Shown: positions 8,935-15,799 of the stretch, one piece after another | How the letters are laid out: every line of letters starts with the position of its first letter | Numbering within the stretch: position 1 is the stretch's first letter | Assembly: GCF_039655865.1 (NCBI RefSeq) | Contig: NZ_JBBYXL010000003.1 | Span: 434,001-498,000 of the forward strand | Length of the DNA: 64,000 bases | Reading direction: 5' to 3' | Source of the DNA: Prosthecobacter sp. SYSU 5D2 | Lineage (GTDB): Bacteria; Verrucomicrobiota; Verrucomicrobiia; Verrucomicrobiales; Verrucomicrobiaceae | Notes under the pieces: model-generated | Told to the model about the DNA's origin: nothing | The model's database searches: none | Seen by the model: only the letters and a program-made list of their open reading frames with translations | Program-made: the position numbers and the translations under genes

Positions 8935-9017
8935 AGCTCCTGTACGGTTTTTTTCAGAAAATTTCTTGATCCACGTCGCACCATAATTATTACATAAGAA
9001 TGGCTCCTGCCAATCTT

Positions 9018-9359
9018 ATGAACTCTACCCTGCGACTGCTGCTGTCTGGCCTCGTTTTATCCAGCCTCCCGGCATGCAATAAAAATGCTGCCGTCAAGCA
9101 GGAGAATGCTGAAATCATGCAGCGCGTCGCCGATATTCAGACCCAGATCAGGCAGATCGAAGCCGAAACCGTCGCCTTGAATCCGCTGGGCCAGTACAAC
9201 ATCACCCAGGCCGCGCATCTGGAGGGCTATAAAAGCCAGATCGAAGTCTCCAAGGTCCGCGTCCAGACTCTTCGTGAGGAGCTGGAGGAGACATTACAAG
9301 AACTCGACCAGGCCCAGCTTGAATTCAACAGTTACAAGGACAAGCACAGAACGCTGTAA
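9018..9359 (+). CDS. Small coiled-coil lipoprotein
   Basis: Unknown function. About 113 residues with a lipoprotein signal: MNSTLRLLLSGLVLSSLPAC, where LPAC is the lipobox. The mature part is almost wholly a predicted coiled coil rich in Q, E, K and A (about residues 25-105), including VRVQTLREELEETLQELDQA. An in-frame ATG six codons upstream (9000) is possible. It lies 15 nt before a second coiled-coil envelope gene, so the two form an operon and may form one complex between membrane and periplasm. Confidence 0.7.
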   Translation: MNSTLRLLLSGLVLSSLPACNKNAAVKQENAEIMQRVADIQTQIRQIEAETVALNPLGQYNITQAAHLEGYKSQIEVSKVRVQTLREELEETLQELDQAQLEFNSYKDKHRTL

Positions 9360-9374
9360 GTTTTATCCCCGAGT

Positions 9375-10169
9375 ATGGACGCTAAAATTATTGGTTACAT
9401 CGCCGCCCTTTTCATGGCCATTGGCCTGACGTATTTCATTCATGAGTCCGTGTCTGCTGACGCTTCCAACAAAAGCCTGGTGGAAGCCCGGCAGTTCGAG
9501 GCCACGCTACAGGACCAGTTGAGGTATCACCTGGCGCAACTGGATGTGCGTAAAGAGGCGGCAGCCCTGATCGCCGCCAACTCACATCTCAAGGAGGAGA
9601 TGAGCAAACTGCAGGCTGAAATTGACAAGACCCGGCAGGCCGTCACCCAGACCAAAAAGGACTTTGAACGCTATGTGATCAACAAACGGCAGGATACCGT
9701 CGGTGCCGAGCTGGGGGATTTGCCGTTATCCAATGGCACCCTGCTCAAGGGCGTCCGCATTCAAAAAATCGAAGGCACTTTCACCACCGTCATCCACTCC
9801 CAAGGCATTACCCGGCTGGCCGCCGATCTTCTTCCAGAAAAATTGCAGGACCGCTTCCGTTTCGGCCTTCCCTCTGACAATGTGCCGGCCAGCACGCCCC
9901 AGAAGGAATTTCCAGCCGTTGCAGCTGTTGATCCCAAAAGTGTGGCCATCAAAAGCGCACGCAGCAACCTGGAACAATTGCAAAAACAGCTTCCCAACAT
10001 CCAGGCTGAGTTCTATAAAGCCGAATCGGAAGCCAACGGCGGCAGTTCGCCAACCAAACGGTTCTACGCCAAAAAGCGTGTGGACGAGATCGCCCAGCAG
10101 ATCGGGGCCATGAAGCGCAGAATCTCTGATGCTGAGGCCCATCTCGCCCAGCTGGAAAACAGCAAATAA
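9375..10169 (+). CDS. Membrane-anchored coiled-coil protein
   Basis: Unknown function, 264 residues. One N-terminal membrane helix (residues 5-22, IIGYIAALFMAIGLTYF) is followed by a coiled coil (about 35-105), then a short beta-rich module around residues 115-160 with SNGTLLKGVRIQKIEGT and HSQGITRLAADLLPEKLQDR. Sequences of this shape ('..V.I..v....i.h..G...l....LP..l..r') are common in secreted verrucomicrobial proteins, as far as I know without assigned function. A second helical region (190-262) closes the chain. It is the second gene of a two-gene unit with the lipoprotein at 9018, and convergent with the PfkB kinase, 12 nt away. Confidence 0.65.
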   Translation: MDAKIIGYIAALFMAIGLTYFIHESVSADASNKSLVEARQFEATLQDQLRYHLAQLDVRKEAAALIAANSHLKEEMSKLQAEIDKTRQAVTQTKKDFERYVINKRQDTVGAELGDLPLSNGTLLKGVRIQKIEGTFTTVIHSQGITRLAADLLPEKLQDRFRFGLPSDNVPASTPQKEFPAVAAVDPKSVAIKSARSNLEQLQKQLPNIQAEFYKAESEANGGSSPTKRFYAKKRVDEIAQQIGAMKRRISDAEAHLAQLENSK

Positions 10170-10181
10170 ACCGTCTTCATA

Positions 10182-11114
10182 TTACTCAGCCACCTGCCCA
10201 CCTGCCAGGACATGGCGGCCCCCGAGCCCTTCTGCATTTCTCGCAGCCATGCGGCTGGCGAACCCGGCACACTTTTCCAGGGACCACTGCTGCAACCAGC
10301 CATGGAGGAAGGCCCCATGAAAAACGTCTCCGCATCCCGTGGTATCCACGAGCGGAGAGGCCGCAAATGCTGGCTGGTGAAAGGCCTCCCCGTCACTGCT
10401 GCGGACATGACAGCCACGCACCCCGTCCGTCAGCACAACAAGCTTTGCGGGCGGCGCCAGGAGCTGCTGCATCATCCCCTCCAGGTTGACCGTGCCGCAA
10501 AAGCAGCGCGCAAATTCCAGCGACAGGATGCGTATCTCGCTGGCAATTACCAGGTCACGAATCTCCTCACGGTACCGTCCCGCGCCACCATCAAAGGAGA
10601 CCGCGACTCCAGCTTCCCGGGCCGCCTTTACGGCTTTCCGGGCTGCCTGTTCATGGCGGCCGTTGAGATGTAAAAGACGCGCGTTCCGGATCAGGCTCAC
10701 CTGCTCCTCATCCAGGTGCAGTTCACCCGCCGTGGACGGCAGATAGTGAATCTGCCTGGCTCCGTCCCCTCCCCGCACTAATATCACTGCCCGCGCCGAT
10801 CTTGCGCCCGGTACGAGACGCATCCCCTGCGTGGACACACCGGCCATGCCCAGGCCTTGAAGGATGGAGTTTCCCTCAAGGTCATCACCCACATTGTCCA
10901 TCAGCACCGCTGAATTTCCCAAAGCCGCCATAACACAAAGGGCGGTGGCCACAGGACCACCACCCATTTGTACATACGCCAAGGCTGGCGCGACGATTTC
11001 CAGATCACTGAAATCTGCAACCGCCCACAAATCATCCAATGTCGCCGCACCAATCCCCACCACATCCGCTCCAGAAAGAAGAACAGCGGAAGGAAAGGTC
11101 ACGCAGCGCGGCAA
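10182..11114 (-). CDS. PfkB/ribokinase-family sugar kinase
   Basis: ATP-dependent kinase of the PfkB superfamily, 310 residues. The C-terminal PfkB signature DTTGCGDVFHGAFLHGWL holds the catalytic Asp and anion-hole glycines (about residues 252-270). The N-terminal substrate region GGGPVATALCVMAALG (about 51-66) matches the sugar-binding GG.xxN/A.A motif. The sugar cannot be told from sequence. The first codon of the open frame is TTG (11114); GTG at 11102 or at 11063 are alternatives, and no ATG fits, so the start is uncertain. Confidence 0.82.
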   Translation of the reverse strand: MPRCVTFPSAVLLSGADVVGIGAATLDDLWAVADFSDLEIVAPALAYVQMGGGPVATALCVMAALGNSAVLMDNVGDDLEGNSILQGLGMAGVSTQGMRLVPGARSARAVILVRGGDGARQIHYLPSTAGELHLDEEQVSLIRNARLLHLNGRHEQAARKAVKAAREAGVAVSFDGGAGRYREEIRDLVIASEIRILSLEFARCFCGTVNLEGMMQQLLAPPAKLVVLTDGVRGCHVRSSDGEAFHQPAFAASPLVDTTGCGDVFHGAFLHGWLQQWSLEKCAGFASRMAARNAEGLGGRHVLAGGQVAE

Positions 11115-11132
11115 AGATGACCGGAGCGCCGC

Positions 11133-11219
11133 TTACAGCCCTGCGCCGCCGCTCTTGGCAATGAAGTTCAAGGCCAGTACAGCGACCGATAGAAGGAAAA
11201 CAACCCAGGCGAGAATCAT
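11133..11219 (-). CDS. Candidate 28-residue single-helix membrane protein
   Basis: A short frame from ATG at 11219 to TAA at 11133. The product starts MILAWVVFLLSVAVLALNF and ends IAKSGGAGL: one strongly hydrophobic helix followed by a short cationic, glycine-rich tail. It lies in the 159-base gap between the proline-rich membrane protein gene (upstream on the same strand) and the PfkB kinase gene. There is no Shine-Dalgarno sequence, but this window lacks them generally. It resembles tiny accessory subunits of membrane complexes in size and form only. Chance occurrence cannot be ruled out. Confidence 0.4.
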   Translation of the reverse strand: MILAWVVFLLSVAVLALNFIAKSGGAGL

Positions 11220-11273
11220 AAAATGGAATTTGGAAAACTTGGAACGGAATGACGGATGAAACCCTGAATGCCT

Positions 11274-12320
11274 TTACTGCGGCAGAGTAGGCAGTTGGGA
11301 ACCAAAGTTATTGGCCCAGGAACCATCCGGGTTTTGAACTTCCCAGGAGGCCTTCACCACAGGCGGGACCATGATTGGCGACTCCGCGCTAGCGGAGACA
11401 CGGTCGCTGCCAAACATCTGCACAAAGAGCAGCACCGCTGAGAACAGCAGACAGACCACGGAGAGAGGCATCAGGCCTTCTTCCGGATCTTTTTCTTCGT
11501 AAAACTGCTGAGAATCCGAAGCGGCTGTCCTTTTGATCGGCGCACTCGGAGGAGCGGAGACGCTCGGACGGGCCATCGGCTGGGTCTGCTGCAGCTTGAC
11601 CGTGGCCTTGGGCAGTGCACCCGTGCCAGCAGCCAGAGGAGCGGTTCCTGCGCCCGGAGCTCCGGGAGCTCTCGGTGCGCTCACGCCGGGGCGGGCAGGC
11701 ATCGGTCCAGGTTTGCCCAGAGGAGCTGTGGTCGCTCCCGTTTCCATACGGGGAGCCGCCGGTGCGCCAGGCACTTGCGGGGCGGCTGGCGCTCCAGGTG
11801 CCTGGGGTGCCGTCGGACGGGGAGCAGAAGGCGGTACGGGGGCTCCAGGCACACCCGGGGGACGAGGAGCTGCCATCGGGACGGTTGCCGCAGGGGGTGC
11901 GCCCAGTGGACGTGCGGGTGGCGGCACTGGCCGTGGCATGGCCGCAGGAGGTGCGCTGGGCGCAGGTGCTGCCACGACAGGAATCGCAGAAGTGGTTTTG
12001 CGCGACACGGCCACAGGCGCAGGTGGCAGTTTCACCGGTGCGGTTGCTGATTTTGCAGCAGGCGGCGGCAGGGGCGCGGAAGGAAGCTGGATGGGGGCGG
12101 TCGAACGTTTCGGACGCAGATCAGGAGCAGGCAGCCCGGAAGGTGAAGGCAGTCCCGAGGGTGCCGGAGGCACCGGTGAGGTGGCTTCACGCGGCTGGGT
12201 GGCCCCCGCTCCGGGGCGCGCGCGCAGGGTAATGCGCACGGTTTCCTTTTTCAGGGGCACCGCAGCAGTCTTCGGGGTGCTGGGCGGCGGCGGGGTCGGC
12301 GTGTTTTCGGATTCGCTCAT
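11274..12320 (-). CDS. Proline/alanine-rich protein with C-terminal membrane helix
   Basis: Unknown function, 348 residues. Residues 1-270 are low-complexity P/A/G sequence with scattered R and K and no predicted fold; a short motif ETVRITLRARPG near residue 25 recalls the start of other verrucomicrobial proteins with proline-rich cytosolic parts. A single helix (about 285-303, LSVVCLLFSAVLLFVQMFG) is followed by a roughly 45-residue tail with VVKASWEVQNPDGSW. The likely topology is a long disordered cytoplasmic arm and a small external tail. The opposite strand is also open for long stretches because of the skewed composition, but those frames have no recognisable product. Confidence 0.68.
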   Translation of the reverse strand: MSESENTPTPPPPSTPKTAAVPLKKETVRITLRARPGAGATQPREATSPVPPAPSGLPSPSGLPAPDLRPKRSTAPIQLPSAPLPPPAAKSATAPVKLPPAPVAVSRKTTSAIPVVAAPAPSAPPAAMPRPVPPPARPLGAPPAATVPMAAPRPPGVPGAPVPPSAPRPTAPQAPGAPAAPQVPGAPAAPRMETGATTAPLGKPGPMPARPGVSAPRAPGAPGAGTAPLAAGTGALPKATVKLQQTQPMARPSVSAPPSAPIKRTAASDSQQFYEEKDPEEGLMPLSVVCLLFSAVLLFVQMFGSDRVSASAESPIMVPPVVKASWEVQNPDGSWANNFGSQLPTLPQ

Positions 12321-12431
12321 GATGAAAGGAGAAACTGCAAATATTACAGATTTATGTATTTAGCGGGGACGCGCCTTTTGCGTCAATGCCATTTCTTCAG
12401 ACAGGACGGAAAAGAGCCTTAAATTTGCAAA

Positions 12432-13280
12432 TCAGACGAATTTCTTCAGCCGCTGCGCCACATCCGCCTCCAGCCGCCGCACATAGCCCAGTGTGTATTC
12501 CTCCACATCAATCTGGTCATCTTCCACAAGAGGGGTCAGATCCATGGCAAAGGTCAGCAGGCTCGTCTTGTCCGTCGTGTGGGAGTCAAAGTACGTCGCA
12601 TTGGCATGGCGCAGGCCTTCTTCGGCCAGGTCGTAGCGCTTGCCACCGCTGATCTGGCTGTCAAACACCCCCAGCAGCGGCCGCAGCAGATGCGGATATT
12701 TGTCCACCCACAGCATGGCCTTGTCCTCATGGAGCAGCCAGTCCAGCTTCCGCCACACTTCACAACCGTACACTTTTTTGGGTCTCATCTCCACTGGCAG
12801 CGCGCGCATCGCCTCCAGGCAGCGCAAAAAAGTGGCCACATGGGTGTCATGCCGGTCGCAGGGATTGTGTACATAGAGCACCTGAGGCTGGCAGTGCTCC
12901 AAAATGAACTTCAGATCCTCCAGCACCGGCCCATACTGCTTCAGCTTCAAGTCCTCGCTCGGATAGCCAAGCTGCGCCATGAAACTGTATTCTCCCACAA
13001 AGGCCGCCTTGCGCTGCTCCACCAGCCGCACCTTCTGCATCTCCTCATCGGTGTACTCCGCATAGGGCCCTTTGCGCGGGCTGCCGGATCCATCGGTGAC
13101 CACCACGCCGCCGAACCACTGGTTCGCACTGTGAAAGCACTCCGTGATGCCCTGATAGGCGGCGATTTCCAAATCGTCCTGGTGGGAGACGATGCCCAGG
13201 TGCGTCACCCGGCGCAGCGCTGTCCAGGGATCCGTGTGGTCGGGAATAAAAACGTCGTGTTTAGGATGGCGGAAGGTCAC
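12432..13280 (-). CDS. PIG-L/LmbE family N-deacetylase
   Basis: Zinc-dependent deacetylase of the PIG-L family, 282 residues. The metal motif HQDDLEI near residue 32 corresponds to the family's (P/A)HPDDE, with Gln in place of Pro and Leu at the Glu position. A second metal region is NPCDRHDTHVATF (about 139-151), matching HxxH. No signal peptide is seen, so it is probably cytoplasmic. Substrates in the family are N-acetylglucosaminyl compounds; the exact one is unknown. It is divergent from the sigma factor gene. Confidence 0.82.
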   Translation of the reverse strand: MTFRHPKHDVFIPDHTDPWTALRRVTHLGIVSHQDDLEIAAYQGITECFHSANQWFGGVVVTDGSGSPRKGPYAEYTDEEMQKVRLVEQRKAAFVGEYSFMAQLGYPSEDLKLKQYGPVLEDLKFILEHCQPQVLYVHNPCDRHDTHVATFLRCLEAMRALPVEMRPKKVYGCEVWRKLDWLLHEDKAMLWVDKYPHLLRPLLGVFDSQISGGKRYDLAEEGLRHANATYFDSHTTDKTSLLTFAMDLTPLVEDDQIDVEEYTLGYVRRLEADVAQRLKKFV

Positions 13281-13390
13281 CCGCCTCTTAAAGCGCAGAC
13301 TCCGGCAGGATGCAATGCAGTCCTCACAGACAATTCTGCAACCATTGGCAAGGAGCGTGGTTGATAGCCGTCATGACTGCCGTTAGCGTC

Positions 13391-14062
13391 ATGCGCCTGT
13401 TGCCCACCCTAGTCATGCCGGATCCGGAATGGCCCGCCTCCCCTGCCCCCATCGCCGCCCATGGGGCCGCTGAAGATGCATTTTCCGATGACGAGGAAAA
13501 TGTACGCCTCATGCTGCGCATACGCGATGGCGACGTGGCCGCCTTTGAGCGCCTGGTGGAGCTGCATCAGCACATGGTCATCGGCACCGCCTGCCGCATG
13601 CTCGGCAACCAGGAGGATGCCCACGACATCGCCCAGCAGGTTTTTCTGCGCATCTGGAAAAGCGCGCCGAGGTACGAGCCCACGGCCAAGTTCACCACCT
13701 GGCTCTTCACCATCCTGCGGAACCTCGTCTTCAATGAGACCCGCCGCCGCTCCCGCCGCAAAGAAGTGCCGCTGGAGCCGGAGGAAGACGACCAGGCCCC
13801 CCGCCAGTACGCCGACCACACCGCGCCCGCCGCCGACCAGCTCACCCAGCAGGATGAGCTGGAGCAGGCGCTGGACAAAGCCATCGCCGCGCTGCCGGAA
13901 AAACAGCGCCTCGCCGTGGTGCTGCGCCGCCACGAAGAGCTGCCCTACGAGCAGATCTGCGAGATCCTGGACATGTCCCTCCCTGCGGTGAAGAGCCTGC
14001 TTTTCAGGGCCAGGACGGAACTGCGAAAACACCTGGCGTCTTATTTGGGCGAGGAGGCTTGA
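13391..14062 (+). CDS. ECF-type RNA polymerase sigma factor
   Basis: Sigma-70 family, extracytoplasmic-function type. Region 2 covers about FERLVELHQHMVIGTACRML to FTTWLFTILRNLVFNETRR, and region 4 has the helix-turn-helix in YEQICEILDMSLPAVKSLLF. The start is unsettled: in-frame ATGs are at 13310, 13373, 13391 and 13412; 13391 is chosen because 13310 lies close to the divergent PIG-L start. There is an unusual acidic lead (AAEDAFSDDEENVR) before region 2. No anti-sigma gene follows; the 3' end overlaps the convergent Abi gene by 22 bases. Confidence 0.88.
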   Translation: MRLLPTLVMPDPEWPASPAPIAAHGAAEDAFSDDEENVRLMLRIRDGDVAAFERLVELHQHMVIGTACRMLGNQEDAHDIAQQVFLRIWKSAPRYEPTAKFTTWLFTILRNLVFNETRRRSRRKEVPLEPEEDDQAPRQYADHTAPAADQLTQQDELEQALDKAIAALPEKQRLAVVLRRHEELPYEQICEILDMSLPAVKSLLFRARTELRKHLASYLGEEA

Positions 14063-14922
14063 GTGGGAGTGTGGAGGTTCTTCGTGTCCCTTTTAAACCT
14101 CCATGTTTCCATGACAAATGAAGCTAAAGTGTGCGCGGCATTCACAGCAAAGCGGGCATGGCGGGGAGAGATTCGATAAGCGCCTTTTTCTCTGCCATGT
14201 GCACTACCTGCATGAGTTCTAAACGCGGCTATTCCCTCAACAATGCTGAAGAGACCAGAGAGAATCCGTTTCAAGTCATTGTCGTGCAATTGATCTGGCG
14301 ATAGACCGATGTGTTTTGCAGTCACACTCCAAAGCGGTGATAGAGTTTTATTTGTTGGCCAAACCAGGGACTCTTCTTCGATGTACGCTTTGCACAGTGA
14401 CTCCAGCAAACTACAAGCAGCTGTTACAGCAGCAGGCGGGTCTCGCTCCACCGCATTGAGTGCTCTTCCGATCTCAACATCAATCTCGGCGAAATTGCCC
14501 TCTCTGATGTGCTCAATCAGTGTTTTGGAAGCAGCTCCGATCCCAGGATCAATGAGCTTGCCTCCCTTGGCGTATGACATGCCATAGTCTGCCAAAAATT
14601 GCATCAGACGCGCCTTCTCCTTCGCCTTCTCTTCTTCTGTGTGGAGCTTGCGCGTAAAGTCGCACTCCATGAACTCTTCCAAAATTTTCCCGAGAATGAC
14701 AATCGTGGCTCCGGGATCACGTTCGTTCTCCTGCAAAAGCCAACGAGTGATTTCACTCTCGCAGTTCGGGTTGCCTTCTGGCGGATCGGTTTTTGCCCCC
14801 GCTCCACAAAGTAGAGCATGAATTTCACGGTGACTGTAATAATAGCGCCCCAGGATGTTGCCCACCACTCGGGCCAGCGCGTGAGGAATACCTTGTTGCA
14901 TTTGAGACAATGCGTGACTCAA
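14041..14922 (-). CDS. Abortive infection family protein (Abi_C domain)
   Basis: Predicted phage-defence protein, 293 residues. The C-terminal third matches the Abi_C pattern: SLLESLCKAYIEEE, then LSGLFSIVEGIAAFRTHAGSAHGREKG, RHARFAVNAAHTLASFVMETW. The RTHAGSAHG element and the ARFAVNAA helix are hallmarks of this HEPN-like family, in which such motifs can be RNase sites. The first 120 residues are a family-specific part with no clear motif. The gene and its flanks are visibly more A/T-rich than neighbours, and it stands beside tRNA-Glu, a common integration site. Its last codons (tail QASSPK) are antisense to the sigma gene end. Family assignment is recognition from memory. Confidence 0.72.
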   Translation of the reverse strand: MSHALSQMQQGIPHALARVVGNILGRYYYSHREIHALLCGAGAKTDPPEGNPNCESEITRWLLQENERDPGATIVILGKILEEFMECDFTRKLHTEEEKAKEKARLMQFLADYGMSYAKGGKLIDPGIGAASKTLIEHIREGNFAEIDVEIGRALNAVERDPPAAVTAACSLLESLCKAYIEEESLVWPTNKTLSPLWSVTAKHIGLSPDQLHDNDLKRILSGLFSIVEGIAAFRTHAGSAHGREKGAYRISPRHARFAVNAAHTLASFVMETWRFKRDTKNLHTPTQASSPK

Positions 14923-15018
14923 AACTCAAAACAAGCTCCAGAACGTAATAAAGATTCAGTGCAGCTAATATAGCTTTGCCAATTTTTTGCTGAGAACTAA
15001 AAATTCGCCAGCAAACCT

Positions 15019-15037
15019 CTCTCTTACAGTAAGAGAG
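15019..15037. repeat. Perfect palindrome next to the tRNA 3' end
   Basis: CTCTCTTACAGTAAGAGAG is symmetrical around base 15028 (9-base arms). It begins directly after the CCA of the tRNA-Glu gene when read on the minus strand. It could form the hairpin that ends the tRNA transcript, although only a weak T-run (GAATTTTTAG) follows some 20 bases later, or be an integrase/recombination site of the island holding the Abi gene. Confidence 0.5.
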
Positions 15038-15112
15038 TGGCGACCCCTACGAGAATCGAACTCGTGTCGCATCCGTGAAAGGGATGTGTCCTAACCGCTA
15101 GACGAAGGGGTC
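15038..15112 (-). tRNA. tRNA-Glu (anticodon TTC)
   Basis: Minus-strand cloverleaf of 75 bases including an encoded CCA. The acceptor stem pairs GACCCCT with AGGGGTC, discriminator G. The D arm contains TCTAGCGGTTAGGA, the anticodon arm CATCCCTTTCACGGATG with anticodon TTC (loop CTTTCAC), and the T arm has CGAGTTCGATTCTCG. All arms pair and the identity fits glutamate. It sits at the edge of the A/T-rich segment carrying the Abi gene. Confidence 0.97.
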
Positions 15113-15132
15113 ATGCTCAGTTTGAGCGGGCC

Positions 15133-15163
15133 GTTATAGTGGCGGAGAATCCCATCCTCGCAA
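15133..15163 (-). promoter_or_regulatory. Likely promoter of tRNA-Glu
   Basis: On the minus strand, TATAAC at 15138-15133 lies about 21 bases before the mature tRNA 5' end and fits a -10 box; TTGCGA at 15163-15158 is a possible -35 box, with a long 19-base spacer. Proposed from position and consensus only. Confidence 0.4.
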
Positions 15164-15288
15164 GCAGAAATTTGTCTTTTTCTGAACTTCTTTTTTCCGG
15201 CTCTTCAACTCCGCCTTTTCAACCCGGCGACAATGAAACACACTCTTTGTTAGGCGGGTTTCACATTGATCTCATGAATGCTGTGAGC

Positions 15289-15313
15289 CGGACGGCAGCC
15301 GTCTAGCCGTCCG
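15289..15313. terminator. Hairpin over the stop codon of the VOC gene
   Basis: CGGACGGC / GCCGTCCG (arms 15289-15296 and 15306-15313) form an 8-bp GC-rich stem with a 9-base loop. The stem includes the last codons and the stop of the VOC gene. There is no clear T-tract, so termination strength is doubtful. The leading GTGAGCCGGAC also begins the hairpin at 55660, so both may belong to one dispersed hairpin class. Confidence 0.4.
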
Positions 15314-15707
15314 AAGACAGGGGCTGAATGGAACCTCCCATGAGCACGGCTTCGATGCGGTAGCCGTCGGGGTCTATGACGAACGCGGCGAAATAGTCCG
15401 GGCCGTATTCCGGATGCAGGCCGGCGCCCCCATTGTCCCTGCCGCCGTGAGCGAGTGCAGCCCGGTGAAAGGACAGGACCTCACTCTGGGAAGAGGCTGT
15501 GAAGGCGACATGAAAGCCATCGCCAGGCACTCCGGTATGGGCAGGCCGGTGCTTGAGTGCGAAGAGGTCTTTCCCTTCCTCCAAACCGTAGCCGATGAAG
15601 GTCGCATCTGCCCAGACACGCCGGTAACCAAGCGTGGCAAGCACGGCGTCATAGAACGCTGCGGAACGGCCCAAATCGGTAACGGCAAAGGAGAGATGGT
15701 GGAGCAT
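15303..15707 (-). CDS. VOC (glyoxalase/bleomycin-resistance) family protein
   Basis: Single vicinal-oxygen-chelate module, 134 residues from ATG 15707 (MLHHLSFAVTDLGRSAAFYD). Metal ligands expected for the fold are visible: His in HHLSFAV, His in DGFHVAFTA, and Glu in GYRIEAVLM. An earlier in-frame ATG at 15764 adds a proline/threonine-rich stretch unlikely to fold. Members act as dioxygenases, isomerases or fosfomycin-type resistance proteins; the substrate here cannot be told. The stop codon lies inside a hairpin. Confidence 0.8.
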   Translation of the reverse strand: MLHHLSFAVTDLGRSAAFYDAVLATLGYRRVWADATFIGYGLEEGKDLFALKHRPAHTGVPGDGFHVAFTASSQSEVLSFHRAALAHGGRDNGGAGLHPEYGPDYFAAFVIDPDGYRIEAVLMGGSIQPLSSDG

Positions 15708-15799
15708 GACGGTGCGGTTGAACGGTGTTGTCGGCGTGGATGGTGCCATTACCGCAGGTGCCATGCATCACCGGAGGGGTGCGTTGAAGACACGTACTT

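Noticed and set aside
11533..12363. Two long plus-strand frames over the proline-rich gene
   Set aside because: Open only because of the skewed P/A/G codon composition; the minus-strand product has a membrane helix and a sensible tail.
14041..15112. Complete integrated element with att sites
   Set aside because: No integrase gene and no second copy of the tRNA 3' end was seen near 14.0 kb; only the composition and tRNA position suggest insertion.
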